The position numbers and the translations under genes are program-made. Below, one piece after another: positions 1 through 6,172 of a stretch of 34,014 bases of DNA (its first letter is position 1; the number at the start of each line of letters is the position of its first letter). This stretch comes from an uncultured Oscillospiraceae bacterium (lineage in GTDB: Bacteria > Bacillota > Clostridia > Oscillospirales > Oscillospiraceae): the NCBI GenBank assembly GCA_947629245.1, contig CANRDC010000025.1, forward strand, positions 1 to 34,014. The letters are read 5' to 3'. The notes under the pieces are model-generated. The model saw only the letters and a program-made list of their open reading frames with translations, was not told the origin of the DNA and made no database searches.

Positions 1-47
1 GATTGTGGTTCCGGGTGTCGTGGGTTCGAGTCCCATCTCCCACCCCA
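1..47 (+). tRNA. tRNA-His (GTG), 5' part outside the window
   Basis: Only the 3' two-thirds is present. The anticodon loop TTGTGGT gives anticodon GTG at 5-7. The T arm reads GTGGG TTCGAGT CCCAT and the acceptor 3' strand CTCCCAC is followed by discriminator C44 and encoded CCA (45-47). A C discriminator is the hallmark of tRNA-His, which pairs it with an extra G at position -1. It leads a His-Gln-Lys tRNA cluster. Confidence 0.93.
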
Positions 48-49
48 TT

Positions 50-88
50 TTCAATAGGCTGCCCGGTCCAGCCGGTCGGCCTATTGAA
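50..88 (+). other. Stem-loop between tRNA-His and tRNA-Gln
   Basis: TTCAATAGGC (50-59) is the exact reverse complement of GCCTATTGAA (79-88), with a GC-rich inner part and only a short T stretch after it. It may be an attenuating terminator or a processing signal between the two tRNAs. It is not a classic strong terminator. Confidence 0.5.
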
Positions 89-115
89 CTTTATAAGACG
101 GATGGCGGCATCCAT

Positions 116-189
116 AGGGATGTAGTGTAAAGGTAACACACCAGACTTTGACTCTGATATAGTGGGTTCGAATCCCGCCGTCCCTGCCA
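116..189 (+). tRNA. tRNA-Gln (TTG)
   Basis: Acceptor AGGGATG (116-122) pairs with CGTCCCT, followed by discriminator G and encoded CCA (187-189). The anticodon loop CTTTGAC gives anticodon TTG (codon CAA). The T loop is the standard TTCGAAT. It lies 68 bases after tRNA-His and 3 bases before tRNA-Lys, so the group is probably one transcript. Confidence 0.95.
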
Positions 190-192
190 TAT

Positions 193-268
193 GACTTGGT
201 AGCTCAGTAGGCAGAGCAACTGCCTTTTAAGCAGTGGGTCCGGGGTTCGAATCCCCGCCAGGTCACCA
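193..268 (+). tRNA. tRNA-Lys (TTT)
   Basis: Acceptor GACTTGG (193-199) pairs with CCAGGTC, followed by discriminator A and CCA (266-268). The anticodon loop CTTTTAA gives anticodon TTT. The D arm (TAGCTCAGTAGGCAGAGCA) and T arm (GGGG TTCGAAT CCCC) are canonical. It is the last gene of the cluster and its CCA abuts the terminator stem. Confidence 0.96.
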
Positions 269-303
269 AAACGTGAGGCGCATGAAATGCGCCTCACGTT
301 TTG
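268..303 (+). terminator. Terminator of the tRNA cluster
   Basis: AAAACGTGAGGCGCAT (268-283) is a perfect 16-bp inverted repeat with ATGCGCCTCACGTTTT (287-302), loop GAA. It starts at the last base of tRNA-Lys and ends in a T run, as expected of a rho-independent terminator. Confidence 0.88.
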
Positions 304-337
304 AATTATGGGGCTTGCGGCCCGCTGCAGCGCAAAG

Positions 338-417
338 CGCCTCCGCCGTTGGCGGAGGCGTTCACGTTTGCGGGCCGAGAAGTATGATTTCCCAGGCGCA
401 TGTCCTGGGAAATCATA
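338..417 (+). repeat. Chain of perfect hairpins after the tRNA cluster
   Basis: CGCCTCCGCC (338-347) pairs with GGCGGAGGCG (351-360), and TATGATTTCCCAGG (383-396) pairs with CCTGGGAAATCATA (404-417), a 14-bp perfect stem. CGGCCCGC near 318 can also pair with GCGGGCCG near 370, enclosing the first hairpin. No coding region is credible from 304 to 574; the stretch is made of such inverted repeats plus the element at 451. Confidence 0.6.
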
Positions 418-450
418 TCCAACTCAATTCGCCGCTCCGGCGGCGAGGGG

Positions 451-564
451 TCCCCAAAAGGCACGCCTGCCTTTTGGGGAGAGGAGGAACTGCGCCGTAT
501 CTGAGCCCTGCCGCTTGCGGCAGGGGGAAGCCTACGGCGCGAGCGACGACGACTGCGAGGCCTT
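451..564 (+). repeat. Structured repeat, copy A (hairpin plus two-stem arm)
   Basis: Hairpin 1 is TCCCCAAAAGGCA / TGCCTTTTGGGGA with loop CGCC (451-480). It is followed by GAGGAGGA, an outer stem GCGCCGTA (492-499) / TACGGCGC (533-540), and inside it a 9-bp stem CCCTGCCGC (506-514) / GCGGCAGGG (517-525) with loop TT. It ends in a GACGAC...GAGGCCTT tail. The same layout, with compensating base changes, occurs at 30332-30446 and, on the other strand, at 2790-2886. Confidence 0.75.
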
Positions 565-574
565 TTGCTCGCGC

Positions 575-1753
575 TCAGTGGGGCGGGGCCATGTAGTCCC
601 TATCGATGGTGATGCGGCAGGCCGCGCCGGGGTATACCTCGTGGACCATGCGCTCCAGCATCCGCCGCAGCTCCGGCTCCGGGATGGCGATATCCGCCGG
701 TATGTAGCAGTCGAACCGGACCCAGAGCCCCTCCCCCTCCTGGGCCAGGCTCAGGTCGTGGACCGTCAGGCGCTCGTCGATGAGCGCCGCCCGCTCCGTC
801 AGGTGTCGGCGCAGACGGTTCTCCTCCGTATCCGCCCCGGAGACCGGGTCCAGCTGGAACACGATGTGCAGCCCGTCCTTCTCCAAAAACTCCCGGCTCA
901 GCGCCACCAGCGCGGCGTGACAGGCCGCGAGCCCCTCCTCCTCCGCCATCTCCACATGGGCGCTGGCGAACTGCCGTCCGGGGCCGTAATCGTGCAGCAT
1001 CAGGTCGTGGGTGCTCAGCACGCCGGGGCAGGCCATGATCCGCTCCCGGATGCCGTCGACGACCTGCCTCTCCGGCTTTCGACCCACCAGCGGGTCTATG
1101 GTGTCCCGCACCAGGGCAAAGCCGCTGTACAGCACGAACACCGCCACGCCGACGCCCAGCCAGCCGTCTAGGTCCAGGCCGGTGAAACGGGCCACGGCCA
1201 TACCAACCAGCACCACGCTGGTGGCAATGGCGTCGTTGCGGCTGTCCATGGCCGTGGCGGCCAGGGTCTTAGACCCGATCTGCCGTCCGGCCTCCAGGTT
1301 GAAGGCCATCATCCACAGCTTCACCAGTATGGACGCCGCCAGCGCCGCCGCCATAGCCCAGGAAAACTCCGGCGCCGCGGGATGCAGCACCCGCTCCACG
1401 CTGCTTTTGAGAAGCTCCACGCCCGCCACCAGAATGAGCACCGCCACCATCAGGCCCGCCAGATACTCATACCGGCCGTGGCCGTAAGGGTGCTCCGCGT
1501 CCGCCGGACGAGCGCCCAGCCGGAAGCCCAGAAAGCCGATGATGTTGCTGGCCGCGTCCGACAGGTTGTTGACGCCGTCCGCCACCACCGCCACGGACCC
1601 GGCCGCCAGGCCCGCCGCCAGCTTCAGCGCGCACAGGACCACGTTGGACGCGATGGACAGCGCGCTGGCCATCTGCCCGTAGGCCATGCGCACCTCGGGC
1701 CGCTCCGTCTTGTCCCAATCCCGTATGAACTTTGCGGCAAACCAGCGAAACAT
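575..1753 (-). CDS. Cation diffusion facilitator (CDF) family transporter
   Basis: This predicted inner-membrane metal efflux protein has 392 residues. CDF proteins exchange Zn2+, Fe2+, Mn2+ or related ions for protons and work as dimers. The signature VVADGVNNLSDAASN supplies the membrane metal-site Asp residues, followed by HPYGHGRYEYLAG typical of the family. Further membrane segments follow, then a cytoplasmic C-terminal domain of about 180 residues that looks like two copies of the ZT-dimer fold. The ATG at 1753 is preceded by AGAGGTGAGAGG. Longer open starts up to 1876 read back into a repeat element and are unlikely. The substrate cannot be told from sequence. A repeat element sits only 57 bases upstream of the start. 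Confidence 0.9.
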   Translation of the reverse strand: MFRWFAAKFIRDWDKTERPEVRMAYGQMASALSIASNVVLCALKLAAGLAAGSVAVVADGVNNLSDAASNIIGFLGFRLGARPADAEHPYGHGRYEYLAGLMVAVLILVAGVELLKSSVERVLHPAAPEFSWAMAAALAASILVKLWMMAFNLEAGRQIGSKTLAATAMDSRNDAIATSVVLVGMAVARFTGLDLDGWLGVGVAVFVLYSGFALVRDTIDPLVGRKPERQVVDGIRERIMACPGVLSTHDLMLHDYGPGRQFASAHVEMAEEEGLAACHAALVALSREFLEKDGLHIVFQLDPVSGADTEENRLRRHLTERAALIDERLTVHDLSLAQEGEGLWVRFDCYIPADIAIPEPELRRMLERMVHEVYPGAACRITIDRDYMAPPH

Positions 1754-1781
1754 CCTCTCACCTCTGTAAGACATCCGCGCC

Positions 1782-1811
1782 ATACTATGCGAAAACGTTC
1801 TTTTCTGTCCA
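1782..1811 (-). promoter_or_regulatory. Possible promoter of the CDF gene, overlapping a repeat end
   Basis: On the minus strand TGGACA (1806-1811) and TAGTAT (1782-1787) are spaced by 18 bases. The -35 box straddles the left end of the MITE-like element at 1810. The matches to consensus are only moderate, so this is a suggestion. Confidence 0.35.
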
Positions 1812-2006
1812 TAATGATCATCGCATAGCGAAAACAATCGATTGTTTTCGCTGCCAAACGACGCGTTTGGCGGCAAATGATCCTTGGATCATTTGCGCGA
1901 TGCTCATTGCAATGAATATATGGCAAAACTGCCACGCTGTTTTGCCCAGCCGCAAAGCGGCTCGGCGCAACGCCTTACGGCGTTTCGCCATCATATAATC
2001 ATTATG
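1810..2006 (+). mobile_element. MITE-like multi-hairpin repeat, copy 1
   Basis: This is a 197-bp noncoding unit with imperfect terminal inverted repeats (CATAATGAT... at the left, ...ATCATTATG at the right). It is filled by consecutive palindromes: GCGAAAAC/GTTTTCGC, CCAAACG/CGTTTGG, CAAATGATCC/GGATCATTTG, GGCAAAAC/GTTTTGCC, AGCCGC/GCGGCT and CGCCGTAAGG-type arms. A second copy in the same orientation lies at 27321-27519. It encodes no transposase, so any movement would need help from an enzyme elsewhere. Confidence 0.7.
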
Positions 2007-2096
2007 ATAGAGGCGCGGACCGGTTTTTGTCAACGCTAACCGCACGAAATATAAAACCGGCATGGCCAGCGCCATGCCGGTAGCATATCCCTCTCC

Positions 2097-2561
2097 TCAC
2101 CGGTTCAGATACCACACGCCCGCGTTCAGATAGCCGGCGAAGGTGACCCAAAGGATATAGGGGATGAGCAGTTTCCAGGCCGTTTTGGATTCCTTCCGGA
2201 ACCGGAGGATGGTGGCCAGGATCAGGAACCACAAAATGACCAGCCAGATCAGGGCAAAGCCCCGCCGCTCGGTGTTGAAGAAGATGATGGTCCACAGGAA
2301 GTTGAACGCCAGCTGCACCCCGTACAGCCACAGGGTCCCGTTCCGGTCCGGGCTGTTCTCGATCCACACCAGGTAGGCTGCCACACCCATCAGAATGAAC
2401 AGCACCGTCCACACCACCGGGAACACCCATCCCGGCGGCGACAGAGGCGGCTGCTCCAGCGTCGCGAATTCCTTCATGGCGTCCTTCGTCAGCAGCGCCG
2501 ACAGGCCCCCTACGCCCAGGCTGATCGCCAGACTTATCACCAGCGGTTTGATCTTTACCAT
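2097..2561 (-). CDS. tspO: TspO/MBR family tryptophan-rich membrane protein
   Basis: The protein has 154 residues, the usual size for bacterial TspO, with five predicted membrane helices. Diagnostic stretches are PPLSPPGWVFPVVWTVLF (residues about 35-52), NFLWTIIFF in the middle, and YILWVTFAGYLNAGVWYLN at the C-terminus. TspO binds and breaks down porphyrins or heme and has been linked to stress signalling; the role here is not shown by its neighbours. The ATG at 2561 follows AAGGTGGAG at good spacing. Open sequence upstream to 2717 crosses the tRNA-Ser gene and is rejected as coding. Confidence 0.93.
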   Translation of the reverse strand: MVKIKPLVISLAISLGVGGLSALLTKDAMKEFATLEQPPLSPPGWVFPVVWTVLFILMGVAAYLVWIENSPDRNGTLWLYGVQLAFNFLWTIIFFNTERRGFALIWLVILWFLILATILRFRKESKTAWKLLIPYILWVTFAGYLNAGVWYLNR

Positions 2562-2645
2562 ATGCTCCACCTTTTTCCGCGTATTCTCTGTCCAGAGTAT
2601 ATGCAATATCTTCGCAAACATACGTCCTGCCGCGGACTCTCCCCG

Positions 2646-2675
2646 TTGACAATCGACCATTCGCCGTGATATAGT
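2646..2675 (+). promoter_or_regulatory. Promoter of tRNA-Ser
   Basis: TTGACA (2646-2651) and TATAGT (2670-2675) are separated by 18 bases, a near-consensus sigma-A promoter. The expected start site lies about 14 bases before the tRNA. Confidence 0.8.
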
Positions 2676-2695
2676 ATGGGCGCGCAAAGGAATAC

Positions 2696-2784
2696 GGAAG
2701 CGTATCGAAGTGGTCATAACGGGCCTGACTCGAAATCAGGTAGACCGCAAGGTCTCGTGGGTTCGAATCCCACCGCTTCCGCCA
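2696..2784 (+). tRNA. tRNA-Ser (CGA)
   Basis: This is an 89-base class II tRNA with a long variable arm. Acceptor GGAAGCG (2696-2702) pairs with CGCTTCC, followed by discriminator G and CCA (2782-2784). The anticodon loop CTCGAAA gives CGA, reading codon UCG. The variable arm pairs around GACCGCAAGGTC, and the T arm is GTGGG TTCGAAT CCCAC. Confidence 0.96.
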
Positions 2785-2789
2785 CGTCA

Positions 2790-2850
2790 GAAGAGCTTTG
2801 AAGATGTCAGATCCCCGCAAGCGGGGCTCCTCCATCGGTCAAAGCTCTTC
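2790..2850 (+). terminator. Terminator-like stem-loop after tRNA-Ser
   Basis: GAAGAGCTTTGA (2790-2801) pairs perfectly with TCAAAGCTCTTC (2839-2850) and encloses CCCCGC AA GCGGGG (2813-2826). A T-rich tract (TTCCTTTTCC) follows on the plus strand. Read on the minus strand this is the two-stem arm of the structured repeat family (copies A and B), so it probably serves as terminator and repeat at once. Confidence 0.7.
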
Positions 2851-2858
2851 TTCCTTTT

Positions 2859-2886
2859 CCCCAAAGGGCAGGCGTGCCCTTTGGGG
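2859..2886 (-). repeat. Structured repeat, copy C (first hairpin)
   Basis: On the minus strand CCCCAAAGGGCA, loop CGCC, TGCCCTTTGGGG is the same hairpin as in copies A and B, with one A-T pair changed to G-C. It is followed on that strand by AAAAGGAAGA and then the two-stem arm at 2790-2850, giving the same element order as copies A and B. Confidence 0.7.
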
Positions 2887-2901
2887 GCCCCACATTAAAA
2901 A

Positions 2902-2960
2902 AGCTTTGAAGGTGTCGGCTCCCCGCAAGCGGGGCCCCTTCATCTTCAAAGCTCTTTTTT
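2902..2960. terminator. Bidirectional terminator after the ABC transporter operon
   Basis: AGCTTTGAAG (2902-2911) pairs with CTTCAAAGCT (2944-2953) around CCCCGC AA GCGGGG (2921-2934). T runs follow on both strands (CTCTTTTTT on plus; the A run at 2897 gives TTTTTT on minus). It lies 52 bases past the stop of the last permease gene and is a second copy of the 2790-2850 hairpin. Confidence 0.75.
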
Positions 2961-3011
2961 CTCATAAACACCGGCGAGCCTCCGGAGGGCCGCATTCGGC
3001 GATCTGTGCGC

Positions 3012-3848
3012 TCAGCCTTTTATGGCGCCGACCGTCACGCCGGAGATGATGTATTTGTGGAAGGTCATGAATATGATGGCGGCGGGCACAATCATCAGCA
3101 CTATACCGGCGAACAGCGCCCCATAGTCGATGGTGAAGGTCATGGAATTTTGCAGCGCGTACATGCCAAAGGCCATGGTGCGGCTCTCCTTGGAGGTGGT
3201 AAACACCATTGCCAGCAGGTATTCGTTCCACATCCAGACGAAATTGAAGGAGGCCACGGCAAACAGACCGGGCTTGGACAGGGGGAACATGATCTTCCAG
3301 AAGGTCTTGCTTTCGGAGCAGCCGTCCACGATCGCGGCCTCCCGCACCTCGTTCGGCAGGGCGTTATAGTGTCCGATCAGCACATAGATGGTAAAGGGGA
3401 TGCAGAGGGACACGTAGATCAGGATCAGACAGAATTTGGTATCCAGCAGGTTCATTTTGGACAGCATGCTGTACAGCGGGATGATGAGAAGCAGCTCCGG
3501 CACGCTCATCCCGAAAATGATGGAGGTGATGAGCGCCTGCCTGCCCCGGAACTTGAACCGGGAGAGGACGTATGCCGCCATGGCGCAGATGACCGTCAGG
3601 ATGACCAGGGTAGAGCCGACGATGATGACCGAATTGAAGAAGAACCTGTATAGCTGCGAGTTTATGAGGGCGTTGCGGTAGTTTTCAAAGTGCAGATGCG
3701 AGGGGAGGGCCAGAATGTTGGCATAGATCTCCGCGCTGGTCTTGAACGAGTTGATGACGGCGATCCACAGAATGGACAAGATCAGTATCGACCAGATCCC
3801 CAGGATGATATGGGCGGCAGGCTTGCCGACCTTGGATTTGTTTTTCAT
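3012..3848 (-). CDS. Carbohydrate ABC transporter permease, MalG type
   Basis: This 278-residue membrane subunit belongs to a sugar importer of the CUT1 type and has six predicted helices. The cytoplasmic EAA loop that docks the ATPase is clear (EAAIVDGCSESKTFWKIMFP), and the C-terminus GVTVGAIKG is typical of MalG-like permeases. The ATG at 3848 follows GAGGTGG, which overlaps the stop of the partner permease; the two genes are 10 bases apart, so translation is probably coupled. An open upstream extension of 10 codons has no better ribosome site. No ATPase gene is present in the operon, so a shared MsmX-like ATPase elsewhere is likely. It is the last gene of the operon. Confidence 0.93.
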   Translation of the reverse strand: MKNKSKVGKPAAHIILGIWSILILSILWIAVINSFKTSAEIYANILALPSHLHFENYRNALINSQLYRFFFNSVIIVGSTLVILTVICAMAAYVLSRFKFRGRQALITSIIFGMSVPELLLIIPLYSMLSKMNLLDTKFCLILIYVSLCIPFTIYVLIGHYNALPNEVREAAIVDGCSESKTFWKIMFPLSKPGLFAVASFNFVWMWNEYLLAMVFTTSKESRTMAFGMYALQNSMTFTIDYGALFAGIVLMIVPAAIIFMTFHKYIISGVTVGAIKG

Positions 3849-3858
3849 GCTGTCCACC

Positions 3859-4782
3859 TCAGTATTCGTACGTCTCACGGGCGGTCAACCGGCGGAACGC
3901 CGTGACCGCGATCGTTGCGACGATCACCAGGGCGACGGCCAACGTGGAGGCGTAGCCCAGGCGGAATGTAAACGCGTGATAGGTGCCGAAGGCGTTAAAA
4001 TAGATGTACGTGCCCATGACATGGGTCTGCATGGACGGTCCGCCCTTGGTCATGCCCCACACGATCTCAAACAGTTTGAGGGAGTTGATGATCCACAGCG
4101 CCACGGCTGTCATCAGGATCTCCCAGATGAGCGGGAAGGTGATCTTGAAGAATATCTTGAGATTGCTGGCCCCATCCATGATGGCGGCCTCGAAAAGCGA
4201 ATCCGGGATCTTGGTGATGGCGGAGTAGATAAGTATCAGGTAAAATCCCAGATAAAACCACGCGCCCACCAGCGTGATGGCGCCCATACCGGTCTTGCGG
4301 CTCCCGAGCCAGGCCGTGGCGAACTTTTCAAGGCCCACCGCCCGCAGGGCGGAGTTCAGCACGCCGAAGGTGCCGTCGAAGATAAACACCCACAAAATGG
4401 TCAGGGCCGCGAAGGAGATCAGGTTCGGAAAGTAAAACAGATTCAGGTAAAACTTCTGATGGACGATATAGTTGGTGATGAGGTACGCAAAGACGAGGGC
4501 CAGCGCAAAGACGATGATCCCGCCGCCAAGCATAAAGGCGAAGGAATTGCCGAGAGAGATCCAGAACACCTCGTCGGACAGCATCCGGGCGTAATTGTCC
4601 AGGCCGTTGAAGGACGCCGAGGTGCCGAAGCCGGACCAGTCGGTGAAGCTGATCCTGATGGCGTCGATGGCCGGGTAGATGAAGAATACAAGATACAGAA
4701 AGAAGGCCGGAAACAAAAAGGTGAAGATAAACAGCCTCGTCCGCGTTTTCCTGTTCTCTCGAATGGTTTTGAGCCGCCGCAT
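3859..4782 (-). CDS. Carbohydrate ABC transporter permease, MalF type
   Basis: This 307-residue CUT1 sugar permease has about six helices, beginning after the charged start MRRLKTIRENRKTRTR. The ATPase-contact EAA loop is EAAIMDGASNLKIFFKITFP, at about residues 200-220. The ATG at 4782 is preceded by a strong AAAGGAGG. It pairs with the MalG-type gene immediately downstream and lies 91 bases after the binding-protein gene, across a strong stem-loop at 4806-4836. The sugar cannot be named from the permease; the enzymes upstream suggest an acylated sugar or an amino sugar. Confidence 0.93.
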   Translation of the reverse strand: MRRLKTIRENRKTRTRLFIFTFLFPAFFLYLVFFIYPAIDAIRISFTDWSGFGTSASFNGLDNYARMLSDEVFWISLGNSFAFMLGGGIIVFALALVFAYLITNYIVHQKFYLNLFYFPNLISFAALTILWVFIFDGTFGVLNSALRAVGLEKFATAWLGSRKTGMGAITLVGAWFYLGFYLILIYSAITKIPDSLFEAAIMDGASNLKIFFKITFPLIWEILMTAVALWIINSLKLFEIVWGMTKGGPSMQTHVMGTYIYFNAFGTYHAFTFRLGYASTLAVALVIVATIAVTAFRRLTARETYEY

Positions 4783-4805
4783 GGCTCGTCCTCCTTTCCG
4801 GGGCG

Positions 4806-4836
4806 TTCCGCGGCCGGACTGTTACCGGCCGCGGAA
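4806..4836 (-). other. Intercistronic stem-loop between binding protein and permeases
   Basis: TTCCGCGGCCGG (4806-4817) is a perfect 12-bp inverted repeat with CCGGCCGCGGAA (4825-4836), loop 7. It has no T run after it on the minus strand. By analogy with malE-malF type operons, such a hairpin may protect the binding-protein mRNA or partly stop transcription, giving more binding protein than permease. That role is inferred. Confidence 0.65.
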
Positions 4837-4873
4837 GCGTTGGGCGCAGCGCTGAGTTCTCGCAAAGTCGTTG

Positions 4874-6172
4874 TTACTTGTAATAATTGGCGGTGTCCGC
4901 GTCCATCTTCCCGATGAACTCTTCGGCCGTCATCTTCCCGAGCATCAGGTCGTTGATGTTCCGGGTGAAGATGTTGCTGTAATAATCGCCGTACTGGACA
5001 AGGTCGCCGTAGATCTCGCAGGTGGAAGCCGCGTTGGCGAGGATGTCGCTTTGAGACTCCAGCCCGGCGGCGGGCTTGCCGTCCTTCAGCGGAGAGGGGA
5101 TGATCATGTCGCTCTTGGCGTCGTCATACTTCTTCTGGAAGGAGTAGTTGATGAAATCCAGGGCGAGCTCGGCGTCGGCGTCCTTGAGGATCGCCCAGTA
5201 GTTGCCCCAGACCTCCTCGACGCCGGGCGCGTCCTCGTCGTCATGGGCCGGGAAGGAGAAGATATCCATCACGTAGTCCTCCGGGGTGGACTCCGCCAGC
5301 TCGGAGGGCAGCCAGGTGCCGCAGTAGTACATGGCGGCGCCGCCGGAGACCCAGTAGATCTGGGAGCTGGGCCAGTTCGCGCCCTCATAGTTCTCCTGGA
5401 AATAGCCGTTGTCCACCAGGGCCTGCATATCCTGCGCGGCCTCCAGGAACCGGCTGTTGGAGGACCACGCCACCTCGCCCCGGCAGGCGGCCTGAAGCGT
5501 ATCTACGCCCACCATCCGTTCGCAGGAGCGGATATACCACCAGGGGATATACTCTTCAAATATGCCGTCATAGGCAATGGGCGCGATGCCGAGAGCCTTG
5601 AACTGTTCGCACACATCCATGAACTCATCCCATGTGGTCGGCACGGAGACGCCGTTTTCCTCGAACATCTTGACGTTATAGAAAACGGCGGAGGTATACA
5701 TCTCCCGTGGGATGCAGTACAGCTTGCCGTCGGAGGCGCGCCCGGCGTTCAGGGCGGTCTCGTCGAAGATGTCGTAGAATGGGGTCTCGCTGCCATAGGC
5801 CTTGGTCTGCTTCATCAGCTCGTCCAGCGGGCAGAACAGTCCGTCGGACTCCTGCAGGGTCAGCACGGTGGTATTCATCTGGTCGACGATGTCCGGCAGG
5901 TCCTCGGAGGAGCCGGAGGCGATGGCGCTCTGGAGCTTGATGAGCACGTCGCGTCCGCACCATACCACATTGATCTTGACGCCCGTCTCCTTCTCGTAGT
6001 CGTCGATGAAGGTCTGCATCCATTTCTGGACAGGTTCGCCCTCGTTCATGAAGGACCAGTACGTGATCTCTTTTTTGCCGCCGTCTCCGGAGGATGCGCC
6101 GCAGCTGGCGCAGGAAGCGAGCAGCAGGACGCCGAGGAGCAGCGCGACCGCTTTTCTAACCGCACGTTTCAT
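4874..6172 (-). CDS. Extracellular sugar-binding lipoprotein of ABC transporter
   Basis: This 432-residue family 1 (MalE-like) solute-binding protein feeds the two permeases. It has a lipoprotein signal: basic MKRAVRK, a hydrophobic core, then lipobox LASC with the acylated Cys at about residue 21. The mature part begins ITYWSFMNEGEPVQKWMQTF and contains family features such as PTTWDEF. The ATG at 6172 is chosen because AAGGAG lies about 10 bases upstream and the signal peptide then has normal length; in-frame starts at 6193 and 6208 are possible. The start overlaps the end of the hydrolase gene by 17 bases. Several Trp and acidic residues suit sugar binding, but the ligand is unknown. Confidence 0.92.
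   Translation of the reverse strand: MKRAVRKAVALLLGVLLLASCASCGASSGDGGKKEITYWSFMNEGEPVQKWMQTFIDDYEKETGVKINVVWCGRDVLIKLQSAIASGSSEDLPDIVDQMNTTVLTLQESDGLFCPLDELMKQTKAYGSETPFYDIFDETALNAGRASDGKLYCIPREMYTSAVFYNVKMFEENGVSVPTTWDEFMDVCEQFKALGIAPIAYDGIFEEYIPWWYIRSCERMVGVDTLQAACRGEVAWSSNSRFLEAAQDMQALVDNGYFQENYEGANWPSSQIYWVSGGAAMYYCGTWLPSELAESTPEDYVMDIFSFPAHDDEDAPGVEEVWGNYWAILKDADAELALDFINYSFQKKYDDAKSDMIIPSPLKDGKPAAGLESQSDILANAASTCEIYGDLVQYGDYYSNIFTRNINDLMLGKMTAEEFIGKMDADTANYYK

Noticed and set aside
1754..1876. Upstream extension of the CDF frame
   Set aside because: The extra residues come from the repeat element; the ATG at 1753 has its own ribosome site and matches the family start.
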